From positions 30,011-94,010 of the forward strand of contig NZ_KE384322.1 in assembly GCF_000425165.1 (NCBI RefSeq): DNA of 64,000 nucleotides, written 5' to 3'. Shown in pieces: positions 23,028 through 33,768 of this stretch (its first letter is position 1; each line of letters begins with the position of its first letter). The translations under genes were made by a program, and so were the position numbers. Source of the stretch: Photobacterium halotolerans DSM 18316. Its GTDB lineage: Bacteria > Pseudomonadota > Gammaproteobacteria > Enterobacterales > Vibrionaceae. The notes below the pieces were generated by a model that worked only from the letters and a program-made list of their open reading frames with translations, did not search any database and had not been told where the DNA came from.

Positions 23028-25796
23028 ATGACCAAATACGGACTTCGCGCCCGGGTTTTCACCCTGACATTAGCACCAACCCTGATCATTGGCCTGCTAC
23101 TGAGCGCATTTTTCACATTGAGCCGCTACCGTGATCTGGAGCATCAGCTGATTGAAACCGGCACCAGCATCATAGAGCCGCTGGCGATTGCCACCGAATA
23201 CGGCATGGCAGATCATAACCGTGAAGCGGTCAGACGCATCATCAGTTATGCCCATCGCAAGCATTCCGATATTGTACGCAGTATCGCGGTCTTTGACGGC
23301 AATAATGAGCTGTTTGTGACCTCAAATTTCCATCGGAATTTTGAGGCGCTGATGTTCCCCGATGATCAGCCGATCCCCTTCCTGCCTGACATCATCATCA
23401 ATGACAGCACTATGATCATGCGGGCCCCTATACTGACAGAAGCGCAGCAAAGTAACCTGTCCGCCCCCGGGTTTCAGGCCAGGGCGCTGGGTTACATCGC
23501 CATTGAAATGGACATGAGCCCGCTGCGGCTGCAGCAGTATCAGGAAGTCTTTACTGCGCTGATGGTCTTGCTGCTGGGCCTTATCCTGTCGGGATTGTTT
23601 GCCTATCGGCTGATGCGGGATGTCACCCGTCCGATTTCGCACATGATCAGTGTCGTAGACAGAATTCGCCGCGGGCATCTCGATATCCGGATTGAAGGTG
23701 AATTGCTGGGTGAGTTGGATAACCTGAAAAACGGTATCAATGCCATGGCCATTTCGCTGTCTGACTACCATATCGAAATGCAGCAAAGCATCGATCAGGC
23801 CACGTCTGATCTGCGTGAAACCCTTGAGCAGCTGGAAATACAGAACGTTGAGCTGGATATTGCCAAGAAACGCGCTCAGGAAGCTGCCCGGGTCAAATCC
23901 GAATTTCTGGCCAATATGTCTCACGAACTGCGCACACCGCTCAACGGCGTCATCGGCTTTACCCGCCAGATGCTCAAAACCCGGCTCAGTGCCAGCCAGC
24001 ACGACTACCTGCTGACGATAGAAAAATCCGCTAACAACCTGCTGACCATCATCAATGACATCCTGGACTTTTCCAAACTGGAAGCCGGTAAGCTGCTGCT
24101 GGAAAACATTCCGTTCGACTTCACCGACTCACTGGATGAAGTCATGCGCCTGCTGGCACCCAGCGCCCATGAGAAAGGCCTGGAACTGACTCTGCGGGTT
24201 GATCAGCGCATCCCAACCGGCCTGATTGGTGACCCGCTGCGTATTCAGCAAGTGCTGACTAATCTGATCGGTAACTCAGTGAAATTTACCGAGCGCGGCA
24301 ATATCGACATTGCCGTCGAGCTCAAAGCCGACCGCGATGAGAGCCTCGAATTGCAATTTATGGTCCGTGATACCGGGATTGGAATTTCAGAGCGCCAGCA
24401 AGCGCAATTATTCCAGGCCTTCAGCCAGGCTGATGCCAGCATTTCACGCCGCTATGGCGGAACCGGGCTGGGCCTGGTGATCACCCAGAAACTGGTCACT
24501 CAGATGGGCGGCGAGATCAGCCTGACCAGCCGCCTGCACCAGGGCTCGACATTCTGGTTCACCCTCAAACTGACCAAAACCGACCTGCCGGTATCGCAGC
24601 CTATCGATACCAGCGAGCTGAAAAACCGCCACCTGCTGCTGATCGAACCCAACCTGCAGGCGGCCAACGTGCTGCAGCAACGCCTGCTGCAAGCCGGGCT
24701 GGATGTGACCTACCGGGCCGACATGCCGGAGGACGATGTCGAACATCACGACTTTGCCCTGCTCTGCCTGTCACCGGGCGAACAGCCGCCGCTGGCAACG
24801 ATTCTGGATAAAGTCTTTAAAGCCGAGCAACTGGCCGACAAAGTTTTAGTGTGCCTGCCCACCACAGAGCTGGCGTTGTCGGAACGCTTGCTCAGTGCCG
24901 GTGTGACGGCTTGTCTGGGTAAACCGCTGGCCCGGCGTAAACTGTTTGACGCCTTGATTGGCCAGACAGATCAGCAGGAAGAGCCTGAACCACTGCCACT
25001 GGCTGCCGCGAACGATGCCCTGCTGCCGCTCACCGTGATGGCGGTCGATGACAACCCGGCCAACCTGAAACTGATCGCCGCCCTGCTCAGTGAACGGGTA
25101 GAAACCGTGATTACCGCCACCGGCGGCCGTAAAGCCGTGGAATACGCCCAGCAGAAAGCCTTTGATTTAGTCTTCATGGATATTCAGATGCCTGAGATGG
25201 ACGGTGTCAGAGCCTGTGAGGCGATTCATGAAACCACGCTGAACAGCCATACGCCCGTCATCGCGGTCACTGCCCATGCCATGGCTGGTGAACGTGAGCG
25301 TTTACTTCGTGCCGGGATGGACGATTACCTGACCAAGCCCATCGAAGAACAGATTTTGCAGCAGATGCTGGCCAAATGGATTCCGCAGCCCCATAACAAC
25401 AGTTCAACGCCTGCCGTCGCTGCCACAGCGCCATCCGTTAAGCCAGATGCAGTAAACAATAACGTCAGCTGGGACTGGGATCTGGCACTGAAACAGGCCG
25501 CAGGCAAAGAGGGTCTGGCCCGGGACATGCTGCAGATGCTGCTCGATTTTATGCCCGAAGTGGAAATGCTGGTCAATGAAGTGCTGGACGGCAAAGACAT
25601 TGACCTGTGGCCGTCCATCCACAAACTGCATGGCAGTTGCGCCTACAGCGGCGTGCCAAGGCTGAAAAACCTCTGCTACACCCTGGAAACCCAACTCAAA
25701 GCCGGAACTTCAGCGACCGAGCTGGAACCGGAACTGTTCGAATTAATCGACGAAATGAACAATGTGGTCAGAGCATCGCAGGCTTACCGGCAGTAA
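23028..25796 (+). CDS. barA: Hybrid sensor histidine kinase BarA
   Basis: 922-aa tripartite inner-membrane kinase that phosphorylates a UvrY/VarA-type regulator, which drives Csr sRNA expression. Membrane segments lie near residues 8-30 and 173-195, flanking a periplasmic sensor domain. HAMP (about 193-246) and a coiled linker follow. The histidine kinase domain has SEFLANMSHELRTPLNGVIGF with His299, and the ATPase has the FSQADASISRRYGGTGLGL box. A degenerate receiver precedes a true receiver (phosphoacceptor Asp718 in FMDIQMPEMDG) and a C-terminal HPt domain (His865 in SIHKLHGSC). The stop codon lies inside a 67-bp perfect palindrome. CsrA is encoded about 23 kb away. Confidence 0.97.
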   Translation: MTKYGLRARVFTLTLAPTLIIGLLLSAFFTLSRYRDLEHQLIETGTSIIEPLAIATEYGMADHNREAVRRIISYAHRKHSDIVRSIAVFDGNNELFVTSNFHRNFEALMFPDDQPIPFLPDIIINDSTMIMRAPILTEAQQSNLSAPGFQARALGYIAIEMDMSPLRLQQYQEVFTALMVLLLGLILSGLFAYRLMRDVTRPISHMISVVDRIRRGHLDIRIEGELLGELDNLKNGINAMAISLSDYHIEMQQSIDQATSDLRETLEQLEIQNVELDIAKKRAQEAARVKSEFLANMSHELRTPLNGVIGFTRQMLKTRLSASQHDYLLTIEKSANNLLTIINDILDFSKLEAGKLLLENIPFDFTDSLDEVMRLLAPSAHEKGLELTLRVDQRIPTGLIGDPLRIQQVLTNLIGNSVKFTERGNIDIAVELKADRDESLELQFMVRDTGIGISERQQAQLFQAFSQADASISRRYGGTGLGLVITQKLVTQMGGEISLTSRLHQGSTFWFTLKLTKTDLPVSQPIDTSELKNRHLLLIEPNLQAANVLQQRLLQAGLDVTYRADMPEDDVEHHDFALLCLSPGEQPPLATILDKVFKAEQLADKVLVCLPTTELALSERLLSAGVTACLGKPLARRKLFDALIGQTDQQEEPEPLPLAAANDALLPLTVMAVDDNPANLKLIAALLSERVETVITATGGRKAVEYAQQKAFDLVFMDIQMPEMDGVRACEAIHETTLNSHTPVIAVTAHAMAGERERLLRAGMDDYLTKPIEEQILQQMLAKWIPQPHNNSSTPAVAATAPSVKPDAVNNNVSWDWDLALKQAAGKEGLARDMLQMLLDFMPEVEMLVNEVLDGKDIDLWPSIHKLHGSCAYSGVPRLKNLCYTLETQLKAGTSATELEPELFELIDEMNNVVRASQAYRQ

Positions 25797-25851
25797 ACCC
25801 CATCAAGCAGAAAGGATGCTCCTTTCTGCTTGATGGGGTTTACTGCCGGTA
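25785..25851. repeat. 67-bp perfect palindrome at the barA stop codon
   Basis: Two 32-bp arms (25785-25816 and 25820-25851) are exact reverse complements around a 3-nt centre (TGC). The left arm includes the last two complete barA sense codons (CGG CAG), the end of the tyrosine codon before them, and the TAA; the right arm repeats that sequence in inverted form. The inner part (GCAGAAAGGA/TCCTTTCTGC) could act as a transcription terminator, but no T-tract follows. Such length and perfection exceed ordinary terminators and suggest a recent inverted duplication or template-switch event. Confidence 0.95.
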
Positions 25852-25930
25852 GGTGAGTGACATGCCAATACCAGCCCCCAGCTTTGAGGCTCTTACGTCA
25901 AATCTTGTTCAGTCCTCCAGTTTTTTCGTC

Positions 25931-25956
25931 AAAAAAAGGGAAACAACGTTTCCCTT
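25931..25956 (-). terminator. acpS (rpoE-acpS gene string) terminator
   Basis: On the minus strand AAGGGAAAC, loop GTT, then GTTTCCCTT is followed by a run of T (plus-strand A from 25931). It lies 30 nt after the acpS stop and ends the long minus-strand gene string. Confidence 0.88.
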
Positions 25957-25985
25957 CTTGTATCTCTGGCGGACTGATTGCGCGG

Positions 25986-26369
25986 TCAGCCTGACTCCAG
26001 GATCACGGTCGCGACGGCATAGTGCTTTTCATCGGCAATGGTCAGGTGAATATGGCGGACCGCCATCTGCGCGGCCAGTTCAGCCGCTTTGCCGGCCAGT
26101 GCCAATTCCGGCTTGCCGCGTTCGTTATTGGTGACGGTAAAATCCTGAAACGAAACACCGCAGGCTATGCCTGTTCCCAGCGCTTTGGCGGCCGCTTCTT
26201 TGACCGCAAAACGCTTGGCCAGGTAGCGGCCGGCCTGCTTATGCTGGCTGAAAATGGTGAACTCTTCAGGTGTCAGTACCCGCCGGGCAAACGTCTCACC
26301 GGCACGTTCGAGCACATGCTCGACACGGGTAATTTCAGCAATGTCTGTCCCCAATCCGACGATGGCCAT
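25986..26369 (-). CDS. acpS: Holo-[acyl-carrier-protein] synthase
   Basis: 127-aa phosphopantetheinyl transferase that activates acyl carrier protein using CoA. Both family motifs are present: [15 protein letters not shown] at the N-terminus (magnesium-binding Asp) and [17 protein letters not shown] in the middle (catalytic Glu and Lys). It starts 1 nt after the pdxJ stop and is the last gene of the rnc-era-recO-pdxJ-acpS string, as in E. coli. Confidence 0.97.
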   Translation of the reverse strand: MAIVGLGTDIAEITRVEHVLERAGETFARRVLTPEEFTIFSQHKQAGRYLAKRFAVKEAAAKALGTGIACGVSFQDFTVTNNERGKPELALAGKAAELAAQMAVRHIHLTIADEKHYAVATVILESG

Positions 26370-26370
26370 G

Positions 26371-27102
26371 TTACCAGCGCGCTTCCAGCATCACGGCTTT
26401 CATGTCAGCCACGGCTTTATGCAGGCCGTCAAACACGGCGCGGCCGATGATGGCATGACCAATATTGAGCTCGTAAATCTCCGGCAGGGCGGCAATCGGT
26501 TTGACATTGTGATAAGTCAGACCGTGGCCGGCATTGACTTTGATACCCTGATCATGGGCATAACTGGCGGCGGCGGCAATTTTCTTCAGCTCGGCCTGTT
26601 GCTCAGTTTCCGATGCCGCATCAGCGTAATGGCCGGTATGCAGCTCAATATAAGGCGCACCACAGGCCACCGCGGCATCAATCTGCGCGCGATCTGCATC
26701 AATAAACAGGGAAACCAGGATACCTGCAGCAGAGAGTTTCTCAGTCGCCGCTTTCACTTTGTCCAGCTGACCCACCACATCCAGGCCGCCTTCGGTGGTC
26801 AGCTCTTCACGTTTTTCCGGCACCAGGCAGACGAATTCAGGTTGAGTGTCCAGCGCTATCTGCACCATCTCATCGGTCACTGCCATTTCCAGATTCATAC
26901 GCGTCTGAATGGTGTCGCGCAGAATACGGACATCGCGGTCAGTAATATGACGACGGTCTTCGCGTAAATGAATGGTAATACCATCAGCGCCTGCGCGTTC
27001 TGCCACTTCTGCCGCATGCACCGGATCCGGATACCGGGTGCCGCGGGCATTACGTAAAGTCGCAACGTGGTCGATATTGACGCCGAGCAGTATATTCTTC
27101 AT
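26371..27102 (-). CDS. pdxJ: Pyridoxine 5'-phosphate synthase
   Basis: 243-aa TIM-barrel enzyme that condenses 1-deoxyxylulose 5-phosphate with aminoacetone 3-phosphate to give pyridoxine phosphate. The start [27 protein letters not shown], the [12 protein letters not shown] stretch and the C-terminal HGLTYHNV...[17 protein letters not shown] are diagnostic. Its ATG overlaps the recO stop (4-nt overlap), indicating translational coupling. Confidence 0.97.
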   Translation of the reverse strand: MKNILLGVNIDHVATLRNARGTRYPDPVHAAEVAERAGADGITIHLREDRRHITDRDVRILRDTIQTRMNLEMAVTDEMVQIALDTQPEFVCLVPEKREELTTEGGLDVVGQLDKVKAATEKLSAAGILVSLFIDADRAQIDAAVACGAPYIELHTGHYADAASETEQQAELKKIAAAASYAHDQGIKVNAGHGLTYHNVKPIAALPEIYELNIGHAIIGRAVFDGLHKAVADMKAVMLEARW

Positions 27103-27809
27103 GTAGCGGTACTCCTTCCTCTAGGGACAAACAATTCCCTGCTTTTTAATGGTTTGCTGCCAAGATACGGTTTCAGGGCCATGCGTGTAAAGCGCTTTGC
27201 TGCCCTGAGCTGATCCTGGGATTCAAAATGCCGGGCGGCAATGGCTTTCAGTTGCCGTCCGGTAAACGTCAGCTGGCCGGCAACCATAGAAGCAATAAAA
27301 CCTCTTTGCTCCCGGTAGTTATACGTCATTTCATCGTCAACCGGCAGCCCGCTGCCGGCACAATGAAGAAAGTCCACACCGTAACCCAAGTGATCCAGCA
27401 GCGCCAGTTCAAAGCGACGTAGTGCGGGTTCGGGATTGTCCGCCTGAGCAAGCTCTCTCAGCACATTGAGATAATCAAGAAACAAGGCAGGATAAGGTGT
27501 CTGAACTTCCAGTACCCGAGCCAGAATCTCGTTCACATACAAAGCGGAATACAGAATATAGCTGCGCATGGGCAGCCCGATACTGATAGGTTCGGCGTGG
27601 GTCAGAACCGGCATACTGCCCCGGCCAGTCCATTTAATGAATAAGGGGGTAAATGGCTGAAGCGCTCCTTTGAGATTGGAGCGCTTGCGGCGGGCACCTT
27701 TAGCCATCAGGGTGATCCGACCGGACTCTTCACTGAAGACGTCCAGGATCAGGCTCGTCTCACTGTAGTGACGAGAGTGCAGAACAAAACAGCGCTGCAA
27801 CCCTTCCAT
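27099..27809 (-). CDS. recO: DNA repair protein RecO
   Basis: 236-aa recombination mediator that, with RecR, loads RecA onto SSB-coated DNA. It has an N-terminal OB fold ([47 protein letters not shown]) and a helical C-terminal domain. The zinc-binding cysteines seen in many non-enteric RecO proteins are absent, as in E. coli. It follows era by 8 nt and overlaps pdxJ. Confidence 0.95.
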   Translation of the reverse strand: MEGLQRCFVLHSRHYSETSLILDVFSEESGRITLMAKGARRKRSNLKGALQPFTPLFIKWTGRGSMPVLTHAEPISIGLPMRSYILYSALYVNEILARVLEVQTPYPALFLDYLNVLRELAQADNPEPALRRFELALLDHLGYGVDFLHCAGSGLPVDDEMTYNYREQRGFIASMVAGQLTFTGRQLKAIAARHFESQDQLRAAKRFTRMALKPYLGSKPLKSRELFVPRGRSTAT

Positions 27810-27817
27810 CGCTGTCC

Positions 27818-28723
27818 TTAAAGATCGTCGATATAGCCAAGACTACGCAGGGCGCGTTCGTCATCTGCCCAACCGGATTTCACTTTCACCCACAGCTCAA
27901 GGTACACCTTGCGCTCGAACAGATCTTCCATGTCGAGACGGGCTTCACGGCCAATGGTTTTGATTTTCTCGCCACCTTTGCCTATCACCATCTTCTTCTG
28001 GCCTTTACGCTCAACCAGAATCAAACCGTTGATATCAAAGCCATCGGTTTCCGGGTTATAGTCAAAACGCTCTATGTCAACGGTCACAGAATACGGCAGC
28101 TCTTCGCCGGTAAAACGCATCAGTTTTTCACGGATGATTTCCGAAGCCATAAAACGCTGTGAGCGATCTGTCACGTACTCTTCCGGGAAGTAATATTCCC
28201 CTTCCGGCAAGCAACCGCGGACTATCTTTTCAACATCATCAATACCGGTACCGTGCTTGGCAGCGATTGGCACGATAGCTTTGAAGTCCATTTTTTTCGC
28301 CAGCTCCTGCATATGCGGGAACAGATCGTACTTCATTTTGACGTTATCGACTTTATTGACCAGCAGCACCACAGGCAGGCCGCTTTTCGCCAGCTTGTTG
28401 AGCACCATTTCATCGTCCGGCGTCCACATGGTGCCGTCCACCAGAAACAGCACCAGCTCAACATCGGTCAGCGAGCTGCTGGCCGCACGGTTCATCAGGC
28501 GGTTAATGGTGCGCTTTTCCTCGATATGCAGCCCGGGGGTATCCACATACACCGCCTGGTAACCGTCTCGGGTATCCACGCCCATGATACGGTGGCGGGT
28601 AGTCTGCGGTTTACGCGAGGTGATCGACAACTTCTGCCCGACCAGACGGTTCAGCAGTGTTGATTTACCGACATTCGGACGGCCAACGATGGCAATAAAG
28701 CCACAATGTGTTTTATCTGTCAT
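27818..28723 (-). CDS. era: GTPase Era
   Basis: 301-aa essential GTPase that binds the 3' end of 16S rRNA during 30S maturation. G1 [12 protein letters not shown] is near residue 14. G3 is [18 protein letters not shown]4 is VNKVD and G5 is PIAAKHGTG. The C-terminal KH domain has the [24 protein letters not shown] signature. Its start overlaps the rnc stop by 4 nt; the rnc-era pair is nearly universal in gammaproteobacteria. Confidence 0.98.
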   Translation of the reverse strand: MTDKTHCGFIAIVGRPNVGKSTLLNRLVGQKLSITSRKPQTTRHRIMGVDTRDGYQAVYVDTPGLHIEEKRTINRLMNRAASSSLTDVELVLFLVDGTMWTPDDEMVLNKLAKSGLPVVLLVNKVDNVKMKYDLFPHMQELAKKMDFKAIVPIAAKHGTGIDDVEKIVRGCLPEGEYYFPEEYVTDRSQRFMASEIIREKLMRFTGEELPYSVTVDIERFDYNPETDGFDINGLILVERKGQKKMVIGKGGEKIKTIGREARLDMEDLFERKVYLELWVKVKSGWADDERALRSLGYIDDL

Positions 28724-29394
28724 GATTCTAACTGCTTCAATGCCAGTTCTGCCGCAGCCTGCTCAGCCTTGCGCCGACTACCGCCTTTACCAACCACAGG
28801 GTTATCCAGCCCCGAGACGTCGCACTGTACAGTGAATTCCTGATTATGTGCTTCACCCTGTACCTTAGTTACAGTATATGCCGGAAGCGGCAATCGACGC
28901 CCCTGAAGGCATTCCTGCAGACGGGTTTTCGGGTCTTTCTGGTTTATACCGGGTTGTATGGTGTCCAGACGACTCTGGTACCAGCTCAAAACGATATGAC
29001 GGACACATTCGATATCACTATCAAGGTAAATTGCCCCAATAATGGCTTCGACACAGTCAGCCAGAATAGAATCGCGGCGATAACCGCCGCTTTTCAGTTC
29101 GCCCGGCCCCAGCAGCAGATGGTCACCCAGCTCGAATTCGCGGCCTAACTCAGCCAGCGTTTTACCCCGAACCAGAGTGGCGCGCATCCGGCTCATATCG
29201 CCTTCGTCAACTTTAGGGAAGCGATGATATAACTCATCGGCAATCACAAAGCTCAGGATAGAGTCACCCAGGAACTCCAGACGCTCGTTGTGCGTCCCGT
29301 TGGCGCTTCTGTGTGTCAGCGCCAGGGTCAGTAATTCGCTGTTCTTAAATTCGTGTCCCAGCTTACGCTGGAGTCTTTGTACAGGAGATGTCAT
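28720..29394 (-). CDS. rnc: Ribonuclease III
   Basis: 224-aa double-strand-specific endoribonuclease involved in rRNA processing and mRNA turnover. The catalytic signature [21 protein letters not shown] holds the conserved acidic residues, and [11 protein letters not shown] is the second metal-binding region. A C-terminal dsRNA-binding domain ([21 protein letters not shown]...[16 protein letters not shown]) is complete. It lies 10 nt after lepB and overlaps era, so lepA-lepB-rnc-era follow the standard order. Confidence 0.98.
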   Translation of the reverse strand: MTSPVQRLQRKLGHEFKNSELLTLALTHRSANGTHNERLEFLGDSILSFVIADELYHRFPKVDEGDMSRMRATLVRGKTLAELGREFELGDHLLLGPGELKSGGYRRDSILADCVEAIIGAIYLDSDIECVRHIVLSWYQSRLDTIQPGINQKDPKTRLQECLQGRRLPLPAYTVTKVQGEAHNQEFTVQCDVSGLDNPVVGKGGSRRKAEQAAAELALKQLES

Positions 29395-29404
29395 TTTTTC
29401 CCGA

Positions 29405-30304
29405 TCAGTCTATGCCTCCGATGCGGCTGAAGCGCACACCGGTAGGAATCCAAGAGGGAAGTACACTATCGGCACTTCGTTCAAATTCAAAGCTGATCCA
29501 GATCCCGACCGCCTTGCCAACCAGATTTGCTTCCGGCACGAATCCCCAGTAGCGGCTGTCCGCACTGTTATCACGATTGTCACCCATCACAAAGTAGTGA
29601 CCTTCAGGCACCACCCATTCAGCCAGCCCGGGACGCGGTTGATAATCAAACGTCTGATTCGGCCTTAACGGATGGATCAGAATGTCGTGTTTCGCCTCAC
29701 CAAGCTGTTCAGTAAACTGGATCAACCGGGTTCTGTTCTGAACAAAATCACTGTCGTGCATCTGGCTCATCATGACAGGTTTACATTCTGTGGTGCCTTT
29801 GGGTGCAATACAGATCTGCTTATTGTCACTATAACGAACCAAATCGCCCGGCAATCCCACAACGCGCTTAATGTAATCAACATTAGGGTTTACCGGGTAT
29901 TTAAAGACAGCAATGTCTCCACGTTCAGGTTCGCCGGTTTCCACCAGTTTATGACGAAATACAGGATCGCGCAGACCATAAGCAAATTTTTCAACCAGGA
30001 TGAAATCGCCAACCAGCAATGTCGGCATCATCGATCCGGATGGGATCTGGAACGGCTCATATATAAACGAGCGAAACACCATGATAAGCGCTATCACAGG
30101 GAACATAGAGCTGGTTGATTCAACCCAGCCAGGCTGTGGCGCAACGGCTTCTAAGGTTTTAGCATCCACCTGGCCACCGGCATTGGCCGCCGCAGCGTCG
30201 ATTTTCAACTGACGCTTAGGTGCCCAGAGGAACCGATCCAGCGCCCAGATAATCCCGGTCACTATGGTTGCCAGCACTAAAATTAACGAAAACAGATTTG
30301 CCAT
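29405..30304 (-). CDS. lepB: Signal peptidase I
   Basis: 299-aa inner-membrane protease that removes Sec and Tat signal peptides. Two N-terminal membrane segments lie at about residues 4-22 and 66-80. The catalytic Ser91 is in [16 protein letters not shown] and the general-base Lys146 in [13 protein letters not shown]. The C-terminal [17 protein letters not shown] box is conserved. It follows lepA; a GC-rich hairpin fills part of the gap. Confidence 0.97.
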   Translation of the reverse strand: MANLFSLILVLATIVTGIIWALDRFLWAPKRQLKIDAAAANAGGQVDAKTLEAVAPQPGWVESTSSMFPVIALIMVFRSFIYEPFQIPSGSMMPTLLVGDFILVEKFAYGLRDPVFRHKLVETGEPERGDIAVFKYPVNPNVDYIKRVVGLPGDLVRYSDNKQICIAPKGTTECKPVMMSQMHDSDFVQNRTRLIQFTEQLGEAKHDILIHPLRPNQTFDYQPRPGLAEWVVPEGHYFVMGDNRDNSADSRYWGFVPEANLVGKAVGIWISFEFERSADSVLPSWIPTGVRFSRIGGID

Positions 30305-30368
30305 TGCTGTTCCTAATGTCCCTATGATGAATTTTTCATGGTCTCTCAGGGTCTGACGACCCTAACCA

Positions 30369-30391
30369 TTCCGCCGCATAATGCGGCGGAA
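30369..30391. repeat. GC-rich hairpin between lepA and lepB
   Basis: TTCCGCCGCA, loop TAA, then TGCGGCGGAA form a perfect 10-bp stem 13 nt after the lepA stop. No T-tract follows on the minus strand, so it looks more like an RNA processing or stability element within the operon than a terminator. Confidence 0.8.
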
Positions 30392-30403
30392 GGCGGACTC
30401 GAA

Positions 30404-32200
30404 TTATTTGTCTTTACCTACATGCAGTATGGCAAGGAAGGCTTCCTGCGGCAGTTCGACATTGCCGATCTGCTTCATGCGCTTTTTACCTTCTTTCTGC
30501 TTCTGCAGCAGTTTTTTCTTACGGCTCACGTCACCGCCATAACACTTGGCAATAACGTTTTTGCGTAACTGTTTCACGGTCGAGCGAGCGATAATGTGGT
30601 TACCGATCGCTGCCTGAATCGCGATATCAAACATCTGGCGGGGAATGAACTCCCTCATTTTCTCGACCACATCACGACCACGGGATTGCGCATGGTCTTT
30701 ATGGGTAATAATAGCCAATGCATCAACACGATCGCCGTTTAACAGGATATCGACCCGAACCATGTCGGATTCCTGGTAACGCTGGAAGCCATAATCCAGA
30801 GACGCATAGCCGCGCGATGTCGACTTCAGACGGTCGAAGAAATCCAGTACCACTTCTGACATCGGAATGTCATACGTCAGCGCAACCTGGTTACCGTGGT
30901 AAACCATGTCGACCTGAGAGCCGCGTTTTTCCACACACAGTGTGATCACGTTACCCAGGTATTCACTTGGCACCAGAATGTTACAGCGGGCAATCGGCTC
31001 ACCAATGACTTCAATATCATTGATAGGCGGCAGTTTGGCCGGGCTGTCAACATACAGCATGTCGCCGTTACTCTTCTTCACCTCATACACAACAGTCGGT
31101 GCTGTGGTGATCAGATCCAGATCGTATTCACGCTCCAGACGCTCCTGAATAATTTCCATGTGCAGCATGCCCAGGAAACCACAGCGGAAGCCAAAGCCCA
31201 GAGCGGCAGAGCTTTCCGGCTCGTAGAACAGCGAGGCATCATTCAGGCTCAGCTTGCCCAGTGCATCACGGAAGTTCTCATAATCGTCAGACGATACCGG
31301 GAACAGGCCTGCATACACCTGAGGTTTCACTTTCTTAAAGCCTGGCAGTGCCTTTTCACAGCCGTTCTTCGCCAGTGTCAGGGTATCGCCCACCGGCGCG
31401 CCGAGGATATCTTTAATACCGCAGACCACCCAGCCCACTTCGCCCGTTCTCAGTATGTCTTTATCCACCTGTTTCGGGGTAAAGATACCGATACGGTCAA
31501 CGTTCCAGGTCTGCCCTGTGCTCATGACCTTGATCTTATCGTTCTTCTTCAGGGCACCGTTTTTAATGCGGACCAGAGAAACAACACCCAGGTAGTTATC
31601 GAACCAGGAATCGATGATCAGCGCCTGTGGCGGCGCGTCCGGGTCGCCTTCCGGCGCAGGAATCGAACGCACGATATTTTCCAGCACCTCATCAACGCCC
31701 AGGCCGGTTTTGGCTGAGCAACGAGTAGCTTCTATCGCGTCGATACCGACGATCTCTTCAATTTCTTCCGCGACACGCTCAGGATCAGCCGCTGGCAGAT
31801 CGATTTTGTTCAGGATCGGCACAACTTCCAGATCCATTTCAATCGCGGTATAACAGTTAGCCAGTGTCTGGGCTTCCACACCCTGACCGGCGTCGACCAC
31901 CAGCAGCGCCCCTTCACAGGCCGCCAGCGAGCGGGAGACTTCATAGGAAAAGTCTACGTGCCCCGGGGTGTCGATAAAGTTGAGTTGATAGGTTTCACCA
32001 TCTTTTGCCGTATAATTGAGCGTCACGCTCTGGGCCTTGATGGTGATGCCACGTTCACGTTCAAGATCCATTGAGTCAAGGACTTGCGCAGCCATTTCAC
32101 GATCGGAAAGGCCACCGCAGACTTGAATCAAGCGGTCAGATAACGTCGACTTACCGTGGTCGATATGTGCAATAATCGAAAAGTTACGAATGTGCTTCAT
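30404..32200 (-). CDS. lepA: Elongation factor 4 (LepA)
   Basis: 598-aa ribosome-dependent GTPase affecting back-translocation and initiation or assembly (E. coli 599 aa). G1 [14 protein letters not shown] is near the N-terminus. G2/G3 ([24 protein letters not shown]) and G4 (NKIDLPAA) follow, and the LepA-specific C-terminal domain carries [33 protein letters not shown]. It lies 73 nt after rseC and precedes lepB. Confidence 0.98.
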   Translation of the reverse strand: MKHIRNFSIIAHIDHGKSTLSDRLIQVCGGLSDREMAAQVLDSMDLERERGITIKAQSVTLNYTAKDGETYQLNFIDTPGHVDFSYEVSRSLAACEGALLVVDAGQGVEAQTLANCYTAIEMDLEVVPILNKIDLPAADPERVAEEIEEIVGIDAIEATRCSAKTGLGVDEVLENIVRSIPAPEGDPDAPPQALIIDSWFDNYLGVVSLVRIKNGALKKNDKIKVMSTGQTWNVDRIGIFTPKQVDKDILRTGEVGWVVCGIKDILGAPVGDTLTLAKNGCEKALPGFKKVKPQVYAGLFPVSSDDYENFRDALGKLSLNDASLFYEPESSAALGFGFRCGFLGMLHMEIIQERLEREYDLDLITTAPTVVYEVKKSNGDMLYVDSPAKLPPINDIEVIGEPIARCNILVPSEYLGNVITLCVEKRGSQVDMVYHGNQVALTYDIPMSEVVLDFFDRLKSTSRGYASLDYGFQRYQESDMVRVDILLNGDRVDALAIITHKDHAQSRGRDVVEKMREFIPRQMFDIAIQAAIGNHIIARSTVKQLRKNVIAKCYGGDVSRKKKLLQKQKEGKKRMKQIGNVELPQEAFLAILHVGKDK

Positions 32201-32273
32201 GAATTGGCGTGACTAACTCGTGATTAAAAAATGAATGGGATCTTACGATCAAGTTGGCAGATTCTACCGAATT

Positions 32274-32786
32274 TCAACGGCTGCTGCTATCTTTCGATAG
32301 TGCATTTGTTTCCAGCCCTTGCGCAACAGGCTTTCCGAGCACCCGAATCAGACTGGGTTGATAGTCCCCCAGGGCCGATAATCTTCTGGCGCGATATCGC
32401 GCAATCAGCAGTCCCACCGCGCCACCGGCAAGGGCACAGGCAATCACGCCCCCTTCGCCCCCGCCAGCCAGTTCGACAAACCACCATTGACCGAGCAAGG
32501 TCCCCAACAACAGACACACCAGCGGCAGCACGTAAACCAGCAGCGCAGATTGCAGCACGCTGCGTTCAGATAAGCCGATTTCAACCAGCTGACCGATGTG
32601 AATAGGATCATTAATATGGGTTGCCGATAACGTCAGCTGATGCTGGCGGCCAGGCAGGACTTTGCTGACCACGCCTGTACCACAGCTGTTTTGCGAGGCA
32701 CAGGACCCGCAGCTGGTTTGCTGCCGGCAACTGACGGTGATCTGCTTTTTATCAACGGCCACCACTGTGGCCAGTGAATGCATCAT
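32274..32786 (-). CDS. rseC: Sigma-E regulatory protein RseC (SoxR-reducing family)
   Basis: 170-aa inner-membrane protein of the rpoE operon; the family is linked to SoxR reduction and weakly to sigma-E control. An N-terminal cysteine cluster (SCRQQTSCGSCASQNSCG, residues about 19-37) suggests metal or redox chemistry. Two membrane helices follow (about residues 78-97 and 103-125). Its start overlaps the rseB stop by 4 nt. Confidence 0.92.
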   Translation of the reverse strand: MMHSLATVVAVDKKQITVSCRQQTSCGSCASQNSCGTGVVSKVLPGRQHQLTLSATHINDPIHIGQLVEIGLSERSVLQSALLVYVLPLVCLLLGTLLGQWWFVELAGGGEGGVIACALAGGAVGLLIARYRARRLSALGDYQPSLIRVLGKPVAQGLETNALSKDSSSR

Positions 32787-33754
32787 GGCTGGCTGGCTCC
32801 CTGAAAAGAGACCGACTCCGCCACCCGGCGTGCCGTTGCCGGCGGTATGTCACCGACAACAGTGATCTCTTTGTCTTTCAGTAACTGGCTGTGCAGCGTA
32901 CGGCGTCCCTGGCGAACCAGTTGTTCCCGCACACTGAAGCCATCTGCAGCCGAGACATAAATAGAGAAACTGAACAGACCGTCCGTGTACATCTGGCTTT
33001 CAACCGGACGCTCGGTAAGCATCAGGCGGTGCCGGTTATGTGAAATACTTTCAAAGCCCAGCGGCAGCCAGTCGACCTGCCAGGATAACTCCACCTGTGG
33101 CTGTGGCGGTAACTGCACCACTTCCGGCAGTTTCACTGATTTCAGGCTTTCCAGAATATCGGCCACTTTGTCATTCACTACAAAAGACACGGCGCGGTAC
33201 TGCTCTAAAGGCTCACCATCCCGATCCAGCAAATCTGCCCGCAAGACTAAATGAGAACGGGTGTCCATCCACAACAGGTAGGAATAGCGGGCACCGTCTT
33301 TGGGCGCGATACGTACCACATCACAGGCGGTGCCCGCTTCACGGGATCGCCCCATGGGGATGAAGTCATAAAACTGGGCCAGCTCTGCGACATTGGTACG
33401 CATAATCGGCGGCAAAGGGGCCACCATGCGATTGCTGTCGATGGTAAACGGGTCCAGTCCGGGCTCAAAGTAACTCACTTCTTTGCCACGCTGAATAACC
33501 TCACGCGGCGGACCGCTGAGATACACCAGGTGTGCAAATGTCTCGCCATCCTCTACTGCATGGCGATAACGTAAGGGTTCAATACTGTTTTTCTTAATGA
33601 GGATATAAGACACCTCATAGCTCAACTGCCTGGTTGCCTGATCCATTTGATGCAACAAAGCCTCTGCAGAAGTCATAGCGTCTTCTTCCGCAGAGGCTTG
33701 CCAAGGCATAGCCAAGCTGACCAGTGTCAGAGCACCGACCAGAATTTTCTTCAT
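32783..33754 (-). CDS. rseB: Sigma-E factor regulatory protein RseB
   Basis: 323-aa periplasmic protein that binds RseA and shields it from DegS cleavage until lipopolysaccharide or outer-membrane-protein stress releases it. A Sec signal peptide (MKKILVGALTLVSLAMPWQASA) is cleaved after about residue 22. Two lipid-sensing-like domains follow, with the family stretch VSYILIKKNSIEPLRYRHAV and FDFIPMGRSREAGTACDVVRIAPKDG-like core. It lies 14 nt after rseA and overlaps rseC. Confidence 0.94.
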   Translation of the reverse strand: MKKILVGALTLVSLAMPWQASAEEDAMTSAEALLHQMDQATRQLSYEVSYILIKKNSIEPLRYRHAVEDGETFAHLVYLSGPPREVIQRGKEVSYFEPGLDPFTIDSNRMVAPLPPIMRTNVAELAQFYDFIPMGRSREAGTACDVVRIAPKDGARYSYLLWMDTRSHLVLRADLLDRDGEPLEQYRAVSFVVNDKVADILESLKSVKLPEVVQLPPQPQVELSWQVDWLPLGFESISHNRHRLMLTERPVESQMYTDGLFSFSIYVSAADGFSVREQLVRQGRRTLHSQLLKDKEITVVGDIPPATARRVAESVSFQGASQP

Positions 33755-33768
33755 ATCACCGCCACGAA

